Assembly (NCBI RefSeq): GCF_001435295.1
Contig: NZ_CM003594.1
Location: 1,550,001-1,614,000 of the forward strand
DNA from: Psychrobacter sp. P11F6
Lineage (GTDB): Bacteria > Pseudomonadota > Gammaproteobacteria > Pseudomonadales > Moraxellaceae
Length of the DNA stretch: 64,000 bases
Reading direction: 5' to 3'
Part shown: one piece after another, positions 28,365 through 38,109 of the stretch
Numbering within the stretch: the first letter of the stretch is position 1
Layout: the number at the start of each line of letters is the position of its first letter
Notes under the pieces: model-generated
Told to the model about the DNA's origin: nothing
What the model saw: the letters and a program-made list of their open reading frames with translations, nothing else
Databases searched by the model: none
Translations under genes and position numbers: made by a program

Positions 28365-29666
28365 CTATTTGTCAAAATCAAAGTTAAGCGCGGGCAGTAC
28401 TTTGCCGCGTACTTCACCAAACCCGACACGAATGCCGTCTTTTTCGCTATAGCCTTTCATGATTACTGTGTCGCCATCTTCAATAAAACTGCGGGTCTCG
28501 CCGCCTTTTAAAGTGACAGGTTTGGTCGCATTCCAAGCAATCTCTAACATTGAGCCATAAGAATCTAGTGTTGGTCCTGAAATCGTCCCTGAGCCCATCA
28601 TATCGCCAACTTCCACTTTACAGCCAGTGATGGTGTGGTGGGTGAGCTGCTGCGCCATTGACCAATACATGTGCTTGAAGTTGGTCTCACAAACCACAGT
28701 GGCGCTATCTGAGTTTTCAGGCAATAACTCAACTGATAGATTGATGTCATAGCTATTATTGCTGTCTTTTTCGTTTAGATATGCCAATGGTTTTGGCTCT
28801 TGAATCGGGCATGCTGTTTTAAAAGGTGCCAACGCATCCATAGTCACAATCCAAGGCGAGACTTCAGAAGCAAAGGTTTTGGCATTAAATGGCCCTAAAG
28901 GCACGTATTCCCATTTTTGAATGTCACGGGCTGACCAGTCGTTGAGCAAAACCATGCCAAAAATATGCTCAAAGGCACTGTCTACTGCAATTGGTTGACC
29001 AATGCTATTACCTTTACCAACCACAAAAGCAGTCTCAAGCTCAAAATCTAAACGCTTGCAGGCTGAGAAAATAGGGCGGTCGTCAGCGTTTGGCTTTAAT
29101 TGACCAGACGGGCGTATCACCTCAGTGCCACTGACGATGACGGTGCTGGCGCGTCCGTTATAGCCGACTGGCATTTCAGTCCAGTTAGGTAGTAGGGCGT
29201 TGTTTGGATCACGGAACATAGTGCCGACGTTGGTGGCGTGTTCTTTAGACGAATAGAAATCGGTAAAACCTGGGACGTGAACAGGCAGATGCATGGTGAC
29301 GTCTGCTTGCTTCAACAATACCTTTTTCTGCAAGTCTTGATTATCACGCAAGGCGTCGCTGACACTAGATAGGAGGGTTTGGATGGTTGAGCGTGCTTGA
29401 GTCCAATTGTCTCGACCTGAATCAATAAAAGCGTTTAGCGTTGGTTGATCAAAATATGGACCGCCCTCTAAGCTCAGTAAACCTTCTGCTTCGAGCACGG
29501 CCAAATCCAATACGTACTCACCGATAGCCACACCAGCTCGGCGTTTGTTATTATCAGCAGCGTCTTTGGTATCACTAAAAATACCATAAGGCAGGTTATG
29601 AATGGAGAAGTCAGAATCAGCGGCGATATCGATAAAGGATGTGAGGCTGTTGTCAATCTTTGACAT
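28365..29666 (-). CDS. fahA: Fumarylacetoacetase
   Basis: A 433-residue enzyme that splits fumarylacetoacetate into fumarate and acetoacetate, the last step of tyrosine catabolism. It has the N-terminal SH3-like domain and the FAH catalytic domain with DFYSSKEHATNVGTMFRD, LNDWSARDIQKWEYVPLGPF and DMMGSGTISGP, which include the metal and catalytic residues of the family. AAGGAG site before ATG. Likely co-transcribed with the downstream VOC gene. Assignment is strong. Confidence 0.94.
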   Translation of the reverse strand: MSKIDNSLTSFIDIAADSDFSIHNLPYGIFSDTKDAADNNKRRAGVAIGEYVLDLAVLEAEGLLSLEGGPYFDQPTLNAFIDSGRDNWTQARSTIQTLLSSVSDALRDNQDLQKKVLLKQADVTMHLPVHVPGFTDFYSSKEHATNVGTMFRDPNNALLPNWTEMPVGYNGRASTVIVSGTEVIRPSGQLKPNADDRPIFSACKRLDFELETAFVVGKGNSIGQPIAVDSAFEHIFGMVLLNDWSARDIQKWEYVPLGPFNAKTFASEVSPWIVTMDALAPFKTACPIQEPKPLAYLNEKDSNNSYDINLSVELLPENSDSATVVCETNFKHMYWSMAQQLTHHTITGCKVEVGDMMGSGTISGPTLDSYGSMLEIAWNATKPVTLKGGETRSFIEDGDTVIMKGYSEKDGIRVGFGEVRGKVLPALNFDFDK

Positions 29667-29695
29667 AGGTTGCTCCTTGCTAAAGCATATAATGA

Positions 29696-29731
29696 ATTAC
29701 GTTATAATTAACTACTTACGCATAATGTAAT
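29696..29731. promoter_or_regulatory. Candidate operator upstream of fahA
   Basis: A near-perfect 10-bp inverted repeat (ATTACGTTAT with ATAATGTAAT, one mismatch, 16-base spacer) overlaps the GTTATAATTAA element also found before maiA. It lies 30 bases upstream of the fahA start. Confidence 0.5.
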
Positions 29732-29841
29732 TTATCAAAGTGGAGATTGCAAGGGTTTTTGTGCAGTGTTTTTTTAAAAGAGATGTGATACTAGGGACGT
29801 TGATGTTCTTTGGTAAAACAAATAGGAAAAACGCAGGACAT

Positions 29842-29875
29842 AAAAAAAGGCTGAGCACTCGCTCAACCTTTTTGT
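29842..29875 (-). terminator. Intrinsic terminator of the aromatic aminotransferase gene
   Basis: Stem GGTTGAGC / GCTCAGCC (one mismatch) on the minus strand followed by seven T residues. It lies 45 bases after the aminotransferase stop codon. Confidence 0.8.
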
Positions 29876-29919
29876 GAATCGCTATTACTGACTACCGCAC
29901 CGTTTTAATGCGTGCTCAC

Positions 29920-31116
29920 TCAGTCTTTCAAGACGTCTGCCATGGCATTGGCCACATAGTCGATGTTGCTGGTGTTCAGTCCAGCCACACACATACGTGA
30001 GTTGGAAATCATGTAAATGCCAAACTCGCTTTGTAAGCGTTCGACTTGCTCAGGCGTCAAACCAGTAAAGCTAAACATGCCGTTTTGACGGGTAATATAG
30101 TCAAAGTTGCGGTTCGGGATTTTGGCTTCTAACACTGATTTTAGCTGTAAACGCATGGCTTTGATACGATCGCGCATCGCATAAACTTCGCCAACCCATT
30201 GCTTATGTAGTGCTTCGTCGTTCATGACGATATCGACCACACGACCACCATGTGATGGCGGGCTTGAGTAAATACGGCGTACGGTAGCATTCAGCTGACC
30301 GAAGACGCGCTCTGTCTCGTCAACCGTTGGACAAACAACTGATAGACCGCCGACACGCTCACCATATAGTGATAAGTTTTTAGAGAATGAGTTGCTGACA
30401 AACAATGGCAAGCCCATATCGACAGCTTTACGAATCGCATAAGCATCGCTGTCCATGTCTTCGCCAAAGCCTTGGTAGGCAATATCCATAAATGGAATCA
30501 GTTCGCGCGCTTGAATGACGTTCAGCACGGTATCCCATTGCTCACGGGTCAAATCTAGACCTGTTGGATTGTGGCAACAAGGATGCAGCAAGATCACATC
30601 ATTTTTGTTCAATGTCTCAAAAAACGCAATCATTTCATCGAACTTGATGCTGCTGTTGGCTTTGTCGTAGTACGGGTATTTACCCACTTCGACATCAGAG
30701 CCTTCAAAAATGGCAATGTGGTTGCCCCATGTTGGGTCACTCACATAGCATTTAGATTGTGGGAACCATTCATGGATGAACTCAGCGCCAACTTTTAACG
30801 CGCCAGAACCGCCGATCGTAGCGATAGTAGCGACCAAACCATCTTTTAAAATCTGCGCGTCTTTACCGAACAGTAGTTCCTGACAGCCTTTACGATGTCC
30901 TGGTAAGCCTGCCATCGGCAGATATGGACGCGGCGCAATAGGATCGGCAATGCGTTCTTCGGCTGTTTTTACACAGTCAAGTACGGGCAATACACCATTT
31001 TCATCATAATAAATACCAATGCCTAAATTGACCTTTTTAGGATTGTTATCTGCTGTATATTTTTCCATCAGCCCTAAAATTGGATCACCAGCGTAATAGT
31101 CGATACGTTCAAACAT
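29920..31116 (-). CDS. tyrB: Aromatic amino acid aminotransferase (class I)
   Basis: A 398-residue PLP enzyme of the AspC/TyrB type. The PLP lysine lies in SNSFSKNLSLYGERVGG; YDENGVLPVLDCV, HPCCHNPTGLD and the C-terminal arginine (SNSRMCVAGLN) are in place. It converts tyrosine to 4-hydroxyphenylpyruvate, feeding the hpd product nearby. Aspartate activity cannot be excluded on sequence, but the location favours the aromatic role. Strong AAGGAA site; own terminator. Confidence 0.88.
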   Translation of the reverse strand: MFERIDYYAGDPILGLMEKYTADNNPKKVNLGIGIYYDENGVLPVLDCVKTAEERIADPIAPRPYLPMAGLPGHRKGCQELLFGKDAQILKDGLVATIATIGGSGALKVGAEFIHEWFPQSKCYVSDPTWGNHIAIFEGSDVEVGKYPYYDKANSSIKFDEMIAFFETLNKNDVILLHPCCHNPTGLDLTREQWDTVLNVIQARELIPFMDIAYQGFGEDMDSDAYAIRKAVDMGLPLFVSNSFSKNLSLYGERVGGLSVVCPTVDETERVFGQLNATVRRIYSSPPSHGGRVVDIVMNDEALHKQWVGEVYAMRDRIKAMRLQLKSVLEAKIPNRNFDYITRQNGMFSFTGLTPEQVERLQSEFGIYMISNSRMCVAGLNTSNIDYVANAMADVLKD

Positions 31117-31281
31117 GTTGTTTCCTTATGAAATATAAATCAAGCCGCCAAAAATCATAGAGCAAATTGACGGTGAACTCAATATGAGATTCAATTATCT
31201 TGCATAATTAATAAAATAGTTGATTGAAACCATTGTGTATCAAGGCTTTTTAAGCACCGATCATATCTGTGTCAGCGATAC

Positions 31282-32211
31282 TTAAGTATGCTGTAAGTCA
31301 TTAAAATGACTGGAAAAATAGCTCTGCAAGAAGTCTTTGAAAGCAATGGTAGCAGGCGATAACGCACGAGAAGAACGCTGATAGATAAAAAACTGCCGCA
31401 TTTTAACGGGTTGTGCCAGCGGCCTCATTTGTAAGCCATTGGCGCTAACCCAGTCGATGACTTCGGGCATATAGGGCAAACATAAGGTAATGCCGAAGCC
31501 TTGACGGGTCATCTCAAGCGCGGTGGACATAAAATTGACCTTGTAACGTGCCTGTTGGATATGGCTGGCGATCTGGTCATCCAACTCGGTTGTCACTTGT
31601 TCAATGAAAGGGCCTTGCAGCGTGATGAGAGGAATGTCTAATAAATCCTGCCACGTTATTTCATGTTTTTGTGCCAGCGCATGGTTGTCAGGCATCACCA
31701 CACAAAATGGTAGCTGATATAACAAATCGGCATTGATATCGTCCTCAGCCTCCATAAAACCAAGCTCAGTACCGACACCCAAATCTACTTCAATGTCCTG
31801 AATATGTCTGAGTAAGTTTTCTGCTGAACAATCTAATAACGATACGCCAATCTCGGGGTGTTGTTTGGAGAATTGGGCGATGACCGCTGGCATAGAGGAG
31901 GCTGCAAACTGCGAAACAGCGAGTCGGACTTGACCTTGCGCCAAGCTTGTTAAGCTGCTCGCCTCATTTTCAAACAGCTGCATCTCATTCAATATACGCC
32001 GTGCTTGCGGCAATAAATGCCGTCCTACTACCGACAACGACAACTGGCGGGTAGTACGGTCGAACAGCACAATACCGAGGCTGGACTCTAGCTCTTTAAT
32101 CAAGCCGCTAACGGCAGATTGGGTCAAATGCATCTGATCGCTGGCACGGGTAAAACTGCCATTGTCAGCGACTTGGATGAAAGCGGTTAATTGGCGAATG
32201 CTGATATTCAT
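31282..32211 (-). CDS. LysR-family transcriptional regulator
   Basis: About 309 residues from the Met at 32211 (MNISIRQLTAFIQVAD), where LysR homology begins; an upstream in-frame ATG at 32244 would add 11 residues. N-terminal helix-turn-helix (SFTRASDQMHLTQSAVSGLIKELE) and a C-terminal periplasmic-binding-like effector domain. It is divergent from hpd with a 145-base gap, so hpd and perhaps phhAB are likely targets. The inducer is unknown. Confidence 0.88.
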   Translation of the reverse strand: MNISIRQLTAFIQVADNGSFTRASDQMHLTQSAVSGLIKELESSLGIVLFDRTTRQLSLSVVGRHLLPQARRILNEMQLFENEASSLTSLAQGQVRLAVSQFAASSMPAVIAQFSKQHPEIGVSLLDCSAENLLRHIQDIEVDLGVGTELGFMEAEDDINADLLYQLPFCVVMPDNHALAQKHEITWQDLLDIPLITLQGPFIEQVTTELDDQIASHIQQARYKVNFMSTALEMTRQGFGITLCLPYMPEVIDWVSANGLQMRPLAQPVKMRQFFIYQRSSRALSPATIAFKDFLQSYFSSHFNDLQHT

Positions 32212-32356
32212 AAGTAAACCTGATAAATAAATCATAAAAAACAATTAGTCTTATAAATGAACCTAATCTAATATAAATACATCGTCAATAAGAATTATTG
32301 ATTGAAGACATTTTTTATTGCATTTTTACCACCAATTGAAATTAAGGATGATTACA

Positions 32357-33457
32357 ATGGCAGATTTATTTGACAACCCAATGAGCCTAAATGGGTTTGA
32401 TTTTGTTGAATTCGCCTCACCTCAACCGGATGCGGTCGACGCACTGTTCAAACAGCTTGGCTTTGCCCATGTCGCCAACCATCGCTCAAAAGATGTGGCG
32501 CTATACCGTCAAGGTGACATCAATCTTATTCTAAATCGTGAACCAAAAAGCGAAGCCAGCTATTTCGTTGAAGAGCATGGTGCTGGTGCTTGTAGCATGG
32601 GCTTTCGTGTGCAGAATTCTAAAAAAGCTTATGAGCGTGCCATCGAAATGGGCGCACAGCCAGTAGACGTACCAACTGGTGTGATGGAGCTACGCTTGCC
32701 TGCTATTAAGGGTATCGGTGGCTCACTGATTTATCTCATCGATCGTTATAAAGATGGTGAGTCTATTTATGACGTCGATTTCGAGTTTTTTGCTGATGTA
32801 GACCGTCGTCCTGTCGGGCATGGTTTTAAAGTCATCGACCATTTAACCCATAACGTCTACCGTGGTCGTATGGCCTATTGGGCAAACTTTTATGAGCGCA
32901 TATTTAACTTCCGCGAAATCCGCTTTTTTGACATCAAAGGTGAATATACGGGTTTGACCAGTAAAGCCATGACAGCGCCTGATGGCAAAATCCGTATTCC
33001 ATTGAACGAAGAGTCAAAGCAGGGCGGCGGTCAAATCGAAGAATACTTGATGCATTTCAACGGTGAAGGTATTCAGCATATTGCTTTAGCCAGCGATGAT
33101 TTGTTTGCCAGCATCGACAAGTTAAAAGCAGCGGGTATCCCGCTCATGACCGCTCCAACTGCGACTTACTATGAAATGCTGAGTGAGCGTCTACCAAATC
33201 ATGGCGAAAATGTCTCTGAGCTACAGATGCGCGGTATCTTATTAGATGGCACCACTGAAGGCGGCACACCGCGTCTGCTGCTACAAATTTTCTCTGAAAC
33301 TATCTTAGGTAGCCCTGTTTTCTTCGAGTTTATCCAGCGTAAAGGTGATTACGAAGATGGCTTTGGTGAAGGTAACTTCAAAGCCCTATTTGAATCCATT
33401 GAGCGCGATCAAGTCCGTCGTGGCACGGTTGGTCAGCCAGAAACTGAAACACCGTAA
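32357..33457 (+). CDS. hpd: 4-Hydroxyphenylpyruvate dioxygenase
   Basis: A 366-residue two-domain VOC enzyme that turns 4-hydroxyphenylpyruvate into homogentisate with Fe(II). The start at ATG 32357 has AAGGA nine bases upstream; the longer frame from 32318 has no such support. Iron ligands are the His of VIDHLTHNV, the His of [11 protein letters not shown] and the Glu of FFEFIQRKG. The C-terminal helix needed for catalysis ([16 protein letters not shown]) is intact. Divergent from the LysR gene. Confidence 0.95.
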   Translation: MADLFDNPMSLNGFDFVEFASPQPDAVDALFKQLGFAHVANHRSKDVALYRQGDINLILNREPKSEASYFVEEHGAGACSMGFRVQNSKKAYERAIEMGAQPVDVPTGVMELRLPAIKGIGGSLIYLIDRYKDGESIYDVDFEFFADVDRRPVGHGFKVIDHLTHNVYRGRMAYWANFYERIFNFREIRFFDIKGEYTGLTSKAMTAPDGKIRIPLNEESKQGGGQIEEYLMHFNGEGIQHIALASDDLFASIDKLKAAGIPLMTAPTATYYEMLSERLPNHGENVSELQMRGILLDGTTEGGTPRLLLQIFSETILGSPVFFEFIQRKGDYEDGFGEGNFKALFESIERDQVRRGTVGQPETETP

Positions 33458-33656
33458 GCGCCTCTACATTTAGGGAAAAATCCATAAAATAAATGGGCAG
33501 GGCAAAAGGAGTTTGTCTTGTCCCTAATAATCACTGCGCTCTGTAATGCCATGTGTTCAATGCGATGACTGGGCTATGGTTCAGTCATGATTGAAAACGA
33601 CTAGCAAAATTCAGAGTGCCATTCAGAGCGCTAATGGCAATAAAAGGAATACAGGC

Positions 33657-34610
33657 ATGGAACGCCTACCACATACGAATTCTGTTAATAAAGCTATCGG
33701 TGCCAACAGCGTTGCTTGCAAAACGCTAGGCACTGATGCCAGTCACGATAATTCTGCTCATAAAAAGCAGGATTCTATGCCTAAAAAACAACCTTACGTG
33801 TCGCATCAGCCAGATAGCCATGGTCATATTCACTATAGTGATGATGAAAATGGTATGTGGCAGGCATTGCTTGAGCGTCAAGCCGAACAAATACCTAACC
33901 GTGCCTGCCCAGCCTATCTAGACGGTTTAAAAAAACTGAATTTGCCCGTTACGCGTATTCCGCAGCTGCAAGATATTGATGCAGTATTGCAAGCCACCAC
34001 TGGTTGGCAAACTGCCGCTGTCCCTGCATTAATCAGTTTTGGTAAGTTTTTTAAATTGCTTGCCAATAAATCCTTTCCAGTGGCAACTTTTATCCGTCGA
34101 TTTGATGATATGGACTATATTGAAGAGCCTGATATTTTTCATGAAATCGTTGGACATTGTCCGCTTTTGACCCATCCTGCCTTTGCGACGTTCAATGAAA
34201 CTTATGGCAAGTTGGGTCTTAATGCCACTAAAGAAGAACGGTGGTTTTTGGCACGGCTCTATTGGTTTACCATCGAGTTTGGTTTGGTGGGACAAAATAA
34301 AGGCAGTCGCCGAATCTATGGCGGAGGCATCTTAAGCTCACCGTCTGAGACGGTGTATGCACTCAATGCTGGTTCTGAGCAGCAAGCAGAACCTCAGCAT
34401 CAACCGCAAAATCAACCAGAGCACCGAGCGTTTGACTTGCTTGATGTGTTGCGTACCCCTTATCGTATCGATCATATCCAGCCGATTTATTATGTCATTG
34501 ATGATTTGGATACATTATTTGATATCGTCAATAGCGATATCATGGGAATGGTCAAACAAGCCATGTCGCTAGGATTGTTCGAGCCTAGTTATGCAGTAAA
34601 AAACGCCTAA
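33657..34610 (+). CDS. phhA: Phenylalanine 4-hydroxylase
   Basis: Pterin- and iron-dependent hydroxylation of phenylalanine to tyrosine. The 317-residue reading from ATG 33657 uses an AAAGGA site; an upstream TTG (33591) and the downstream Met at 33777 are alternatives, and homology to the family begins near the latter. The iron site is PDIFHEIVGHCPLL with the Glu of YWFTIEFGLV. A Gln/Pro/Glu-rich insert (AEPQHQPQNQPEH) interrupts the C-terminal part and is unusual. Followed by phhB, its cofactor-recycling partner. Confidence 0.93.
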   Translation: MERLPHTNSVNKAIGANSVACKTLGTDASHDNSAHKKQDSMPKKQPYVSHQPDSHGHIHYSDDENGMWQALLERQAEQIPNRACPAYLDGLKKLNLPVTRIPQLQDIDAVLQATTGWQTAAVPALISFGKFFKLLANKSFPVATFIRRFDDMDYIEEPDIFHEIVGHCPLLTHPAFATFNETYGKLGLNATKEERWFLARLYWFTIEFGLVGQNKGSRRIYGGGILSSPSETVYALNAGSEQQAEPQHQPQNQPEHRAFDLLDVLRTPYRIDHIQPIYYVIDDLDTLFDIVNSDIMGMVKQAMSLGLFEPSYAVKNA

Positions 34611-34736
34611 TGCATGGTTAAGACAAACGGCATCATTTGAATGATGTAGTCGTAAATGACAGCGTCAACATGGACGTAACTGTATTAAACATAACAGTAT
34701 TAAAAAAACGAATAGTTAACATAAAAGGACATTATA

Positions 34737-35078
34737 ATGACGACATTATCACAAGCCAGCTGTGAGGTGTGCCGCATTGGCGCGCCAACGGTCAGCGACA
34801 TCGAAGCACAAGAGCTATTACAGCAAATTCCAGATTGGTCATTGATCGAGGTTGATGGCATCAAGCAATTACAACGTCCATATAAATTCAAAAACTTCGT
34901 CAAGGCGATGGAGTTTGCCAACCAATTAGCAGACATCGCCGAAGCAGAAGGGCATCATCCTGGCATATTGGTAGAGTGGGGCAAGGTGACGGTTACGTGG
35001 TGGTCACACAGCATTAAAGGTCTGCATCGCAATGATTTTGTCATGGCAGCTAAGACCGATAGTCTGCTGGATCAATAA
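34737..35078 (+). CDS. phhB: Pterin-4a-carbinolamine dehydratase
   Basis: A 113-residue protein that regenerates the tetrahydrobiopterin-type cofactor used by phenylalanine hydroxylase. The [21 protein letters not shown] block carries the catalytic histidines, and the length matches the family. AAAGGA site before the ATG. Lies 126 bases after phhA and is probably co-transcribed. Confidence 0.93.
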   Translation: MTTLSQASCEVCRIGAPTVSDIEAQELLQQIPDWSLIEVDGIKQLQRPYKFKNFVKAMEFANQLADIAEAEGHHPGILVEWGKVTVTWWSHSIKGLHRNDFVMAAKTDSLLDQ

Positions 35079-35170
35079 TGAGGGTAGCAATCGCTATTGC
35101 AACTCATTAAACTTGTCCGACTCAAAGCCAACCCTAACGCCAGATTTGACTGGCAAGCTAAGGATGTGTG

Positions 35171-36559
35171 ATGCCTCCAAAAATATTAACCCAAATTTCA
35201 CCTCAACTGGCATTTATGATTTCTGCCATTGTCATCGCTATTATGGGCGTTACCATGATAGGTTTTGGCTGGGTACCGCATTTATCATTGATACTCGCTA
35301 TTTGTGTCTTGCTAGGCATTGGTCTGTTTAAAGGCTTGACCTTTGATGACATGCAAGCGCAAATGGCATCGGGTGTCATGCGTGGTATCGGTGCGATCTA
35401 TCTATTCTTCTTTATTGGCTTGATGGTCGCCGCTTTAATGATGTCTGGTGCTATTCCAACGCTGATGTATTTTGGTTTTCAGTTGATTTCACCAGAGTAT
35501 TATTACATTTCAGCCTTTGTATTGACCTCCATTATTGGTATTGCATTGGGCAGTAGTTTGACCACCGCGGCGACATTGGGCGTGGCTTTTATTGGTATGA
35601 GTAATGCCTTTGATGCCAACGTGGCGATTGCGGCTGGTGCGGTGGTCTCAGGGGCGTTTTTCGGTGATAAAATGTCGCCGTTATCAGACACCTGTACCAT
35701 TGCTTCATCAGTGGTGGGTATTGATTTGTTTGAGCATATTCGCAATATGATGTATACCACGGTACCAGCGTGGATACTCACGGTCATTATTTTTTGGTTT
35801 TTCTCTGGGCAGACCGCAGGCTCTGACTTGAGTCAAGTAACCGTATTGCAAGGTCAGTTGATTGAAAGTGGCTTGGTACATGGTTATGCGGTATTGCCAT
35901 TTGTGGTACTGGTTGGGTTGGCGGTTTTTCGTGTCAATGCGATTTATACGATTATCTGTACCATTGTGGCAGCATTGATTATTACTTATTTGCACAGCTC
36001 GCCGAGCTTTGGACAATTAGGCGGCTATTTATTTGCAGGCTATGCACCGGCTGAATCGTTAGAGCTGGGTGAAGTCGGTGGTATGCTATCGCGCGGCGGT
36101 GTGCAGAGTATGTTCTTCACTCAAGCGATTGTGATATTGGCACTCAGTCTTGGTGGCTTGCTCACAGCATTGGGTATTTTGCCAGCACTGTTATCAGGGA
36201 TTAAAGACACCTTAACCACATCAGGACGCGCCATATTTGCCGCTGCCATGTCTGCTCTGAGTATTAACGTGCTTATTGGCGAGCAGTATTTGAGTATTTT
36301 ATTATCTGGTACTGCCTTTCGTCCGACGTTTGAGCGTTTGAATTTACATCCTAAAAATCTGTCTCGTACCATTGAAGATGCAGGTACGGTCATCAATCCT
36401 CTAGTGCCTTGGAGTGTGTGCGGTGTGTTTATCAGCCAAGCATTAGGCGTGCCTGTGCTTGATTATCTGCCTTATGCGTTCTTCTGTTATTTATCGCTGT
36501 TACTAACGATATTGTTTGGTTTTACGGGAATTACCATCAGCCGCCTCAAGAATCAGTGA
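35171..36559 (+). CDS. nhaC: Sodium/proton antiporter, NhaC family
   Basis: A 462-residue inner-membrane exchanger with about 11-12 hydrophobic segments. Family marks are FGDKMSPLSDTCTIAS and GTAFRPTFERLNLHPKNLSRTIEDAGTVINPLVPW. The ATG at 35171 is preferred over the GTG just upstream because of the AGGA spacing. It follows phhB by 92 bases. Tyrosine-type substrates have been proposed for some relatives, so a role in amino acid uptake is an open alternative. Ends at a strong terminator. Confidence 0.88.
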   Translation: MPPKILTQISPQLAFMISAIVIAIMGVTMIGFGWVPHLSLILAICVLLGIGLFKGLTFDDMQAQMASGVMRGIGAIYLFFFIGLMVAALMMSGAIPTLMYFGFQLISPEYYYISAFVLTSIIGIALGSSLTTAATLGVAFIGMSNAFDANVAIAAGAVVSGAFFGDKMSPLSDTCTIASSVVGIDLFEHIRNMMYTTVPAWILTVIIFWFFSGQTAGSDLSQVTVLQGQLIESGLVHGYAVLPFVVLVGLAVFRVNAIYTIICTIVAALIITYLHSSPSFGQLGGYLFAGYAPAESLELGEVGGMLSRGGVQSMFFTQAIVILALSLGGLLTALGILPALLSGIKDTLTTSGRAIFAAAMSALSINVLIGEQYLSILLSGTAFRPTFERLNLHPKNLSRTIEDAGTVINPLVPWSVCGVFISQALGVPVLDYLPYAFFCYLSLLLTILFGFTGITISRLKNQ

Positions 36560-36597
36560 CCCGAAAAACTTTTGTCTCTAAACTCTGCATTAAAACG

Positions 36598-36643
36598 CTA
36601 GGGCTTGAGTCTTCTAAGACAACACAACAAGCCCTAGTTTTTA
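36598..36643 (+). terminator. Intrinsic terminator of nhaC
   Basis: A perfect 10-bp stem (CTAGGGCTTG / CAAGCCCTAG) followed by a T tract, 39 bases after the nhaC stop codon. Confidence 0.85.
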
Positions 36644-36788
36644 TTTATACCCTTGCAATCATTTGAGACAAGCTGATGGATGTGGAGCATGATATACCAG
36701 ATTTGTAGCTTGCTAAGTTGAGTAGTAGGTGCTGTACAGGGGATTAAAAACGTTTGTTCAAGAGATTGAGCAGACGTTTTTTTGTGTC
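36644..36788 (+). ncRNA. Candidate small RNA with its own terminator
   Basis: About 100 non-coding bases after the nhaC terminator end in a second strong hairpin (arms 36746-36760 and 36771-36785, two G-U wobbles) followed by T residues. A free-standing terminator with no gene before it is the only evidence for a small transcript. No promoter was clearly identified. Confidence 0.35.
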
Positions 36789-37178
36789 TTTCAATAATAC
36801 TTGTACAGCCATTGTTTCGGCATAGATAGTCGTTACTGACGTTGGTACTAGATAGCTCTTTGGTGGTTAAAGAAATAAAAGCGACTAAAAAACCAATTAG
36901 CTTATCTCAACTTATTGAAGTGTTCTTCATTGAGTTGAGTAATGGTTTGTGCGAGTTCAAAAATGATTAAGAGGATAAAAGTGATAAAGAATTATGCTTG
37001 TATTTAAGGGTTGCGTGTCACAGATAAAAGAAAATCGGTCGTATATATACTTATCAAGTAACAGCGTATGGGAATAAAAAGAATGGCATTTTAAGTTAAT
37101 GATAATTGTTTTTATTATCGTTTACGAGTAAAATCGGTTTTTATTGGCTGTCCAATATAAACACAACGATTTAAATTA
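36789..37178. other. Upstream region of the siderophore importer
   Basis: An AT-rich non-coding stretch of 390 bases. Apart from the Fur-box-like site near its right end, no gene or repeat could be supported. Confidence 0.4.
37095..37113 (+). promoter_or_regulatory. Fur-box-like site
   Basis: The 19-bp sequence GTTAATGATAATTGTTTTT agrees with the Fur consensus at about 14 of 19 positions, including the full AATGATAAT core. It lies about 66-84 bases before the ATPase start, as expected for iron-dependent repression of siderophore uptake. Confidence 0.65.
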
Positions 37179-37958
37179 ATGATGAGTACAGATATGTTAC
37201 GTGCAAACCAATTGACCATCAGTCGCCAAGGTAATACCTTACTAGACAATGTAAGCTGTGAGATTGATAGCAACCAATTGGTCGCTTTGGTTGGACATAA
37301 TGGTTCAGGAAAATCGACTTTAATCAAAGCGCTGGCAGGCGAGATGATAAGTAATGGCGGTAGTATCAGCTTGGATGAGCGCCGTATCAGTGATTACAGT
37401 AGCAAAGCGCTGGCGCGACAAATGGCATATTTGCCACAGCAACTACCAGAAGCCGCTGGGTTTTCAGTACGTGAGCTGGTCATGTTAGGACGTTATCCGC
37501 ATCAAAAATGGCTGCAAAAGCCCAACCAAATAGACAAAGATAAAGTAATAGAAGCCATGCGCATCACCCAAACAGAGGCGTTCGCTGACCGCATTACGGC
37601 CACGCTTTCAGGTGGCGAGCGCGCTCGCGTTTGGCTTGCTATGTGTCTGGCACAAGACACCAGATATTTATTACTTGATGAGCCATTAGCCGCGCTTGAT
37701 ATGCACTATCAGCTTGAAGTTATCCAGCTTATCCGTCGTTTGGTGGATGAGCAGGGCTTGAGTGTGGTTATCATTTTGCATGATATTAATTTGGCCGCGC
37801 AGTATGCCGATCGAGTTATCGCCTTAAAAAACGGTCGTATTTGCCATAACGGTGATATCGGCAGCACCATGCAACCGACAGTATTGCACAAGATTTTTAA
37901 CGTCGATATGCAGCTGCTTAGTCATCCTATAACGGGGCAGCCAGTCGCTGTTGCCTAG
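37179..37958 (+). CDS. Iron-siderophore ABC transporter ATP-binding protein (FhuC/FepC-like)
   Basis: A 259-residue cytosolic ATPase powering ferric siderophore import. Walker A GHNGSGKST at 39-47, Q loop LPQQLPEAAG, signature LSGGERARV, Walker B YLLLDEPLAALD and switch His (ILHDINLA) are all present. Sequence is of the FhuC subgroup. A Fur-box-like site precedes it. A short MITE-like element sits between this gene and the binding-protein gene, right after the stop codon, and may weaken or separate downstream transcription. Confidence 0.9.
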   Translation: MMSTDMLRANQLTISRQGNTLLDNVSCEIDSNQLVALVGHNGSGKSTLIKALAGEMISNGGSISLDERRISDYSSKALARQMAYLPQQLPEAAGFSVRELVMLGRYPHQKWLQKPNQIDKDKVIEAMRITQTEAFADRITATLSGGERARVWLAMCLAQDTRYLLLDEPLAALDMHYQLEVIQLIRRLVDEQGLSVVIILHDINLAAQYADRVIALKNGRICHNGDIGSTMQPTVLHKIFNVDMQLLSHPITGQPVAVA

Positions 37959-37960
37959 TA

Positions 37961-38047
37961 GGGCATATCATCAATGTGAACGAAAATGAATAAGTAGGCT
38001 AAAAATGGTTAAATTTTTATAACCATTTTTAAAATGAGGGCATGCCC
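37961..38047. mobile_element. Short TA-flanked inverted-repeat element (MITE-like), copy 2, with internal hairpin
   Basis: An 87-bp element with TA at both edges (37959-37960, 38048-38049). Ends read GGGCATATCATCA and (reverse complement) GGGCATGCCCTCA, related to copy 1 at 27572. Inside is a perfect 11-bp hairpin (38001-38011 with 38020-38030, GGTTA core, T run at the end) that resembles an intrinsic terminator. The right edge also holds the palindrome AGGGCATGCCCT. Confidence 0.6.
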
Positions 38048-38109
38048 TAGTATTTGTTTCATCTTTTTCATTTCTTATTTTCTCTTATTCGCGCAAAAGA
38101 TAGGCCGCC

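Noticed and set aside
32318..32356. Upstream ATG for 4-hydroxyphenylpyruvate dioxygenase
   Set aside because: The ATG at 32357 has AAGGA nine bases upstream and begins the family's usual N-terminus; the 13 added residues have no such support.
33591..33656. TTG start adding 22 residues to phenylalanine hydroxylase
   Set aside because: No ribosome site before the TTG, while ATG 33657 has AAAGGA at good spacing and the added residues are not family-like.
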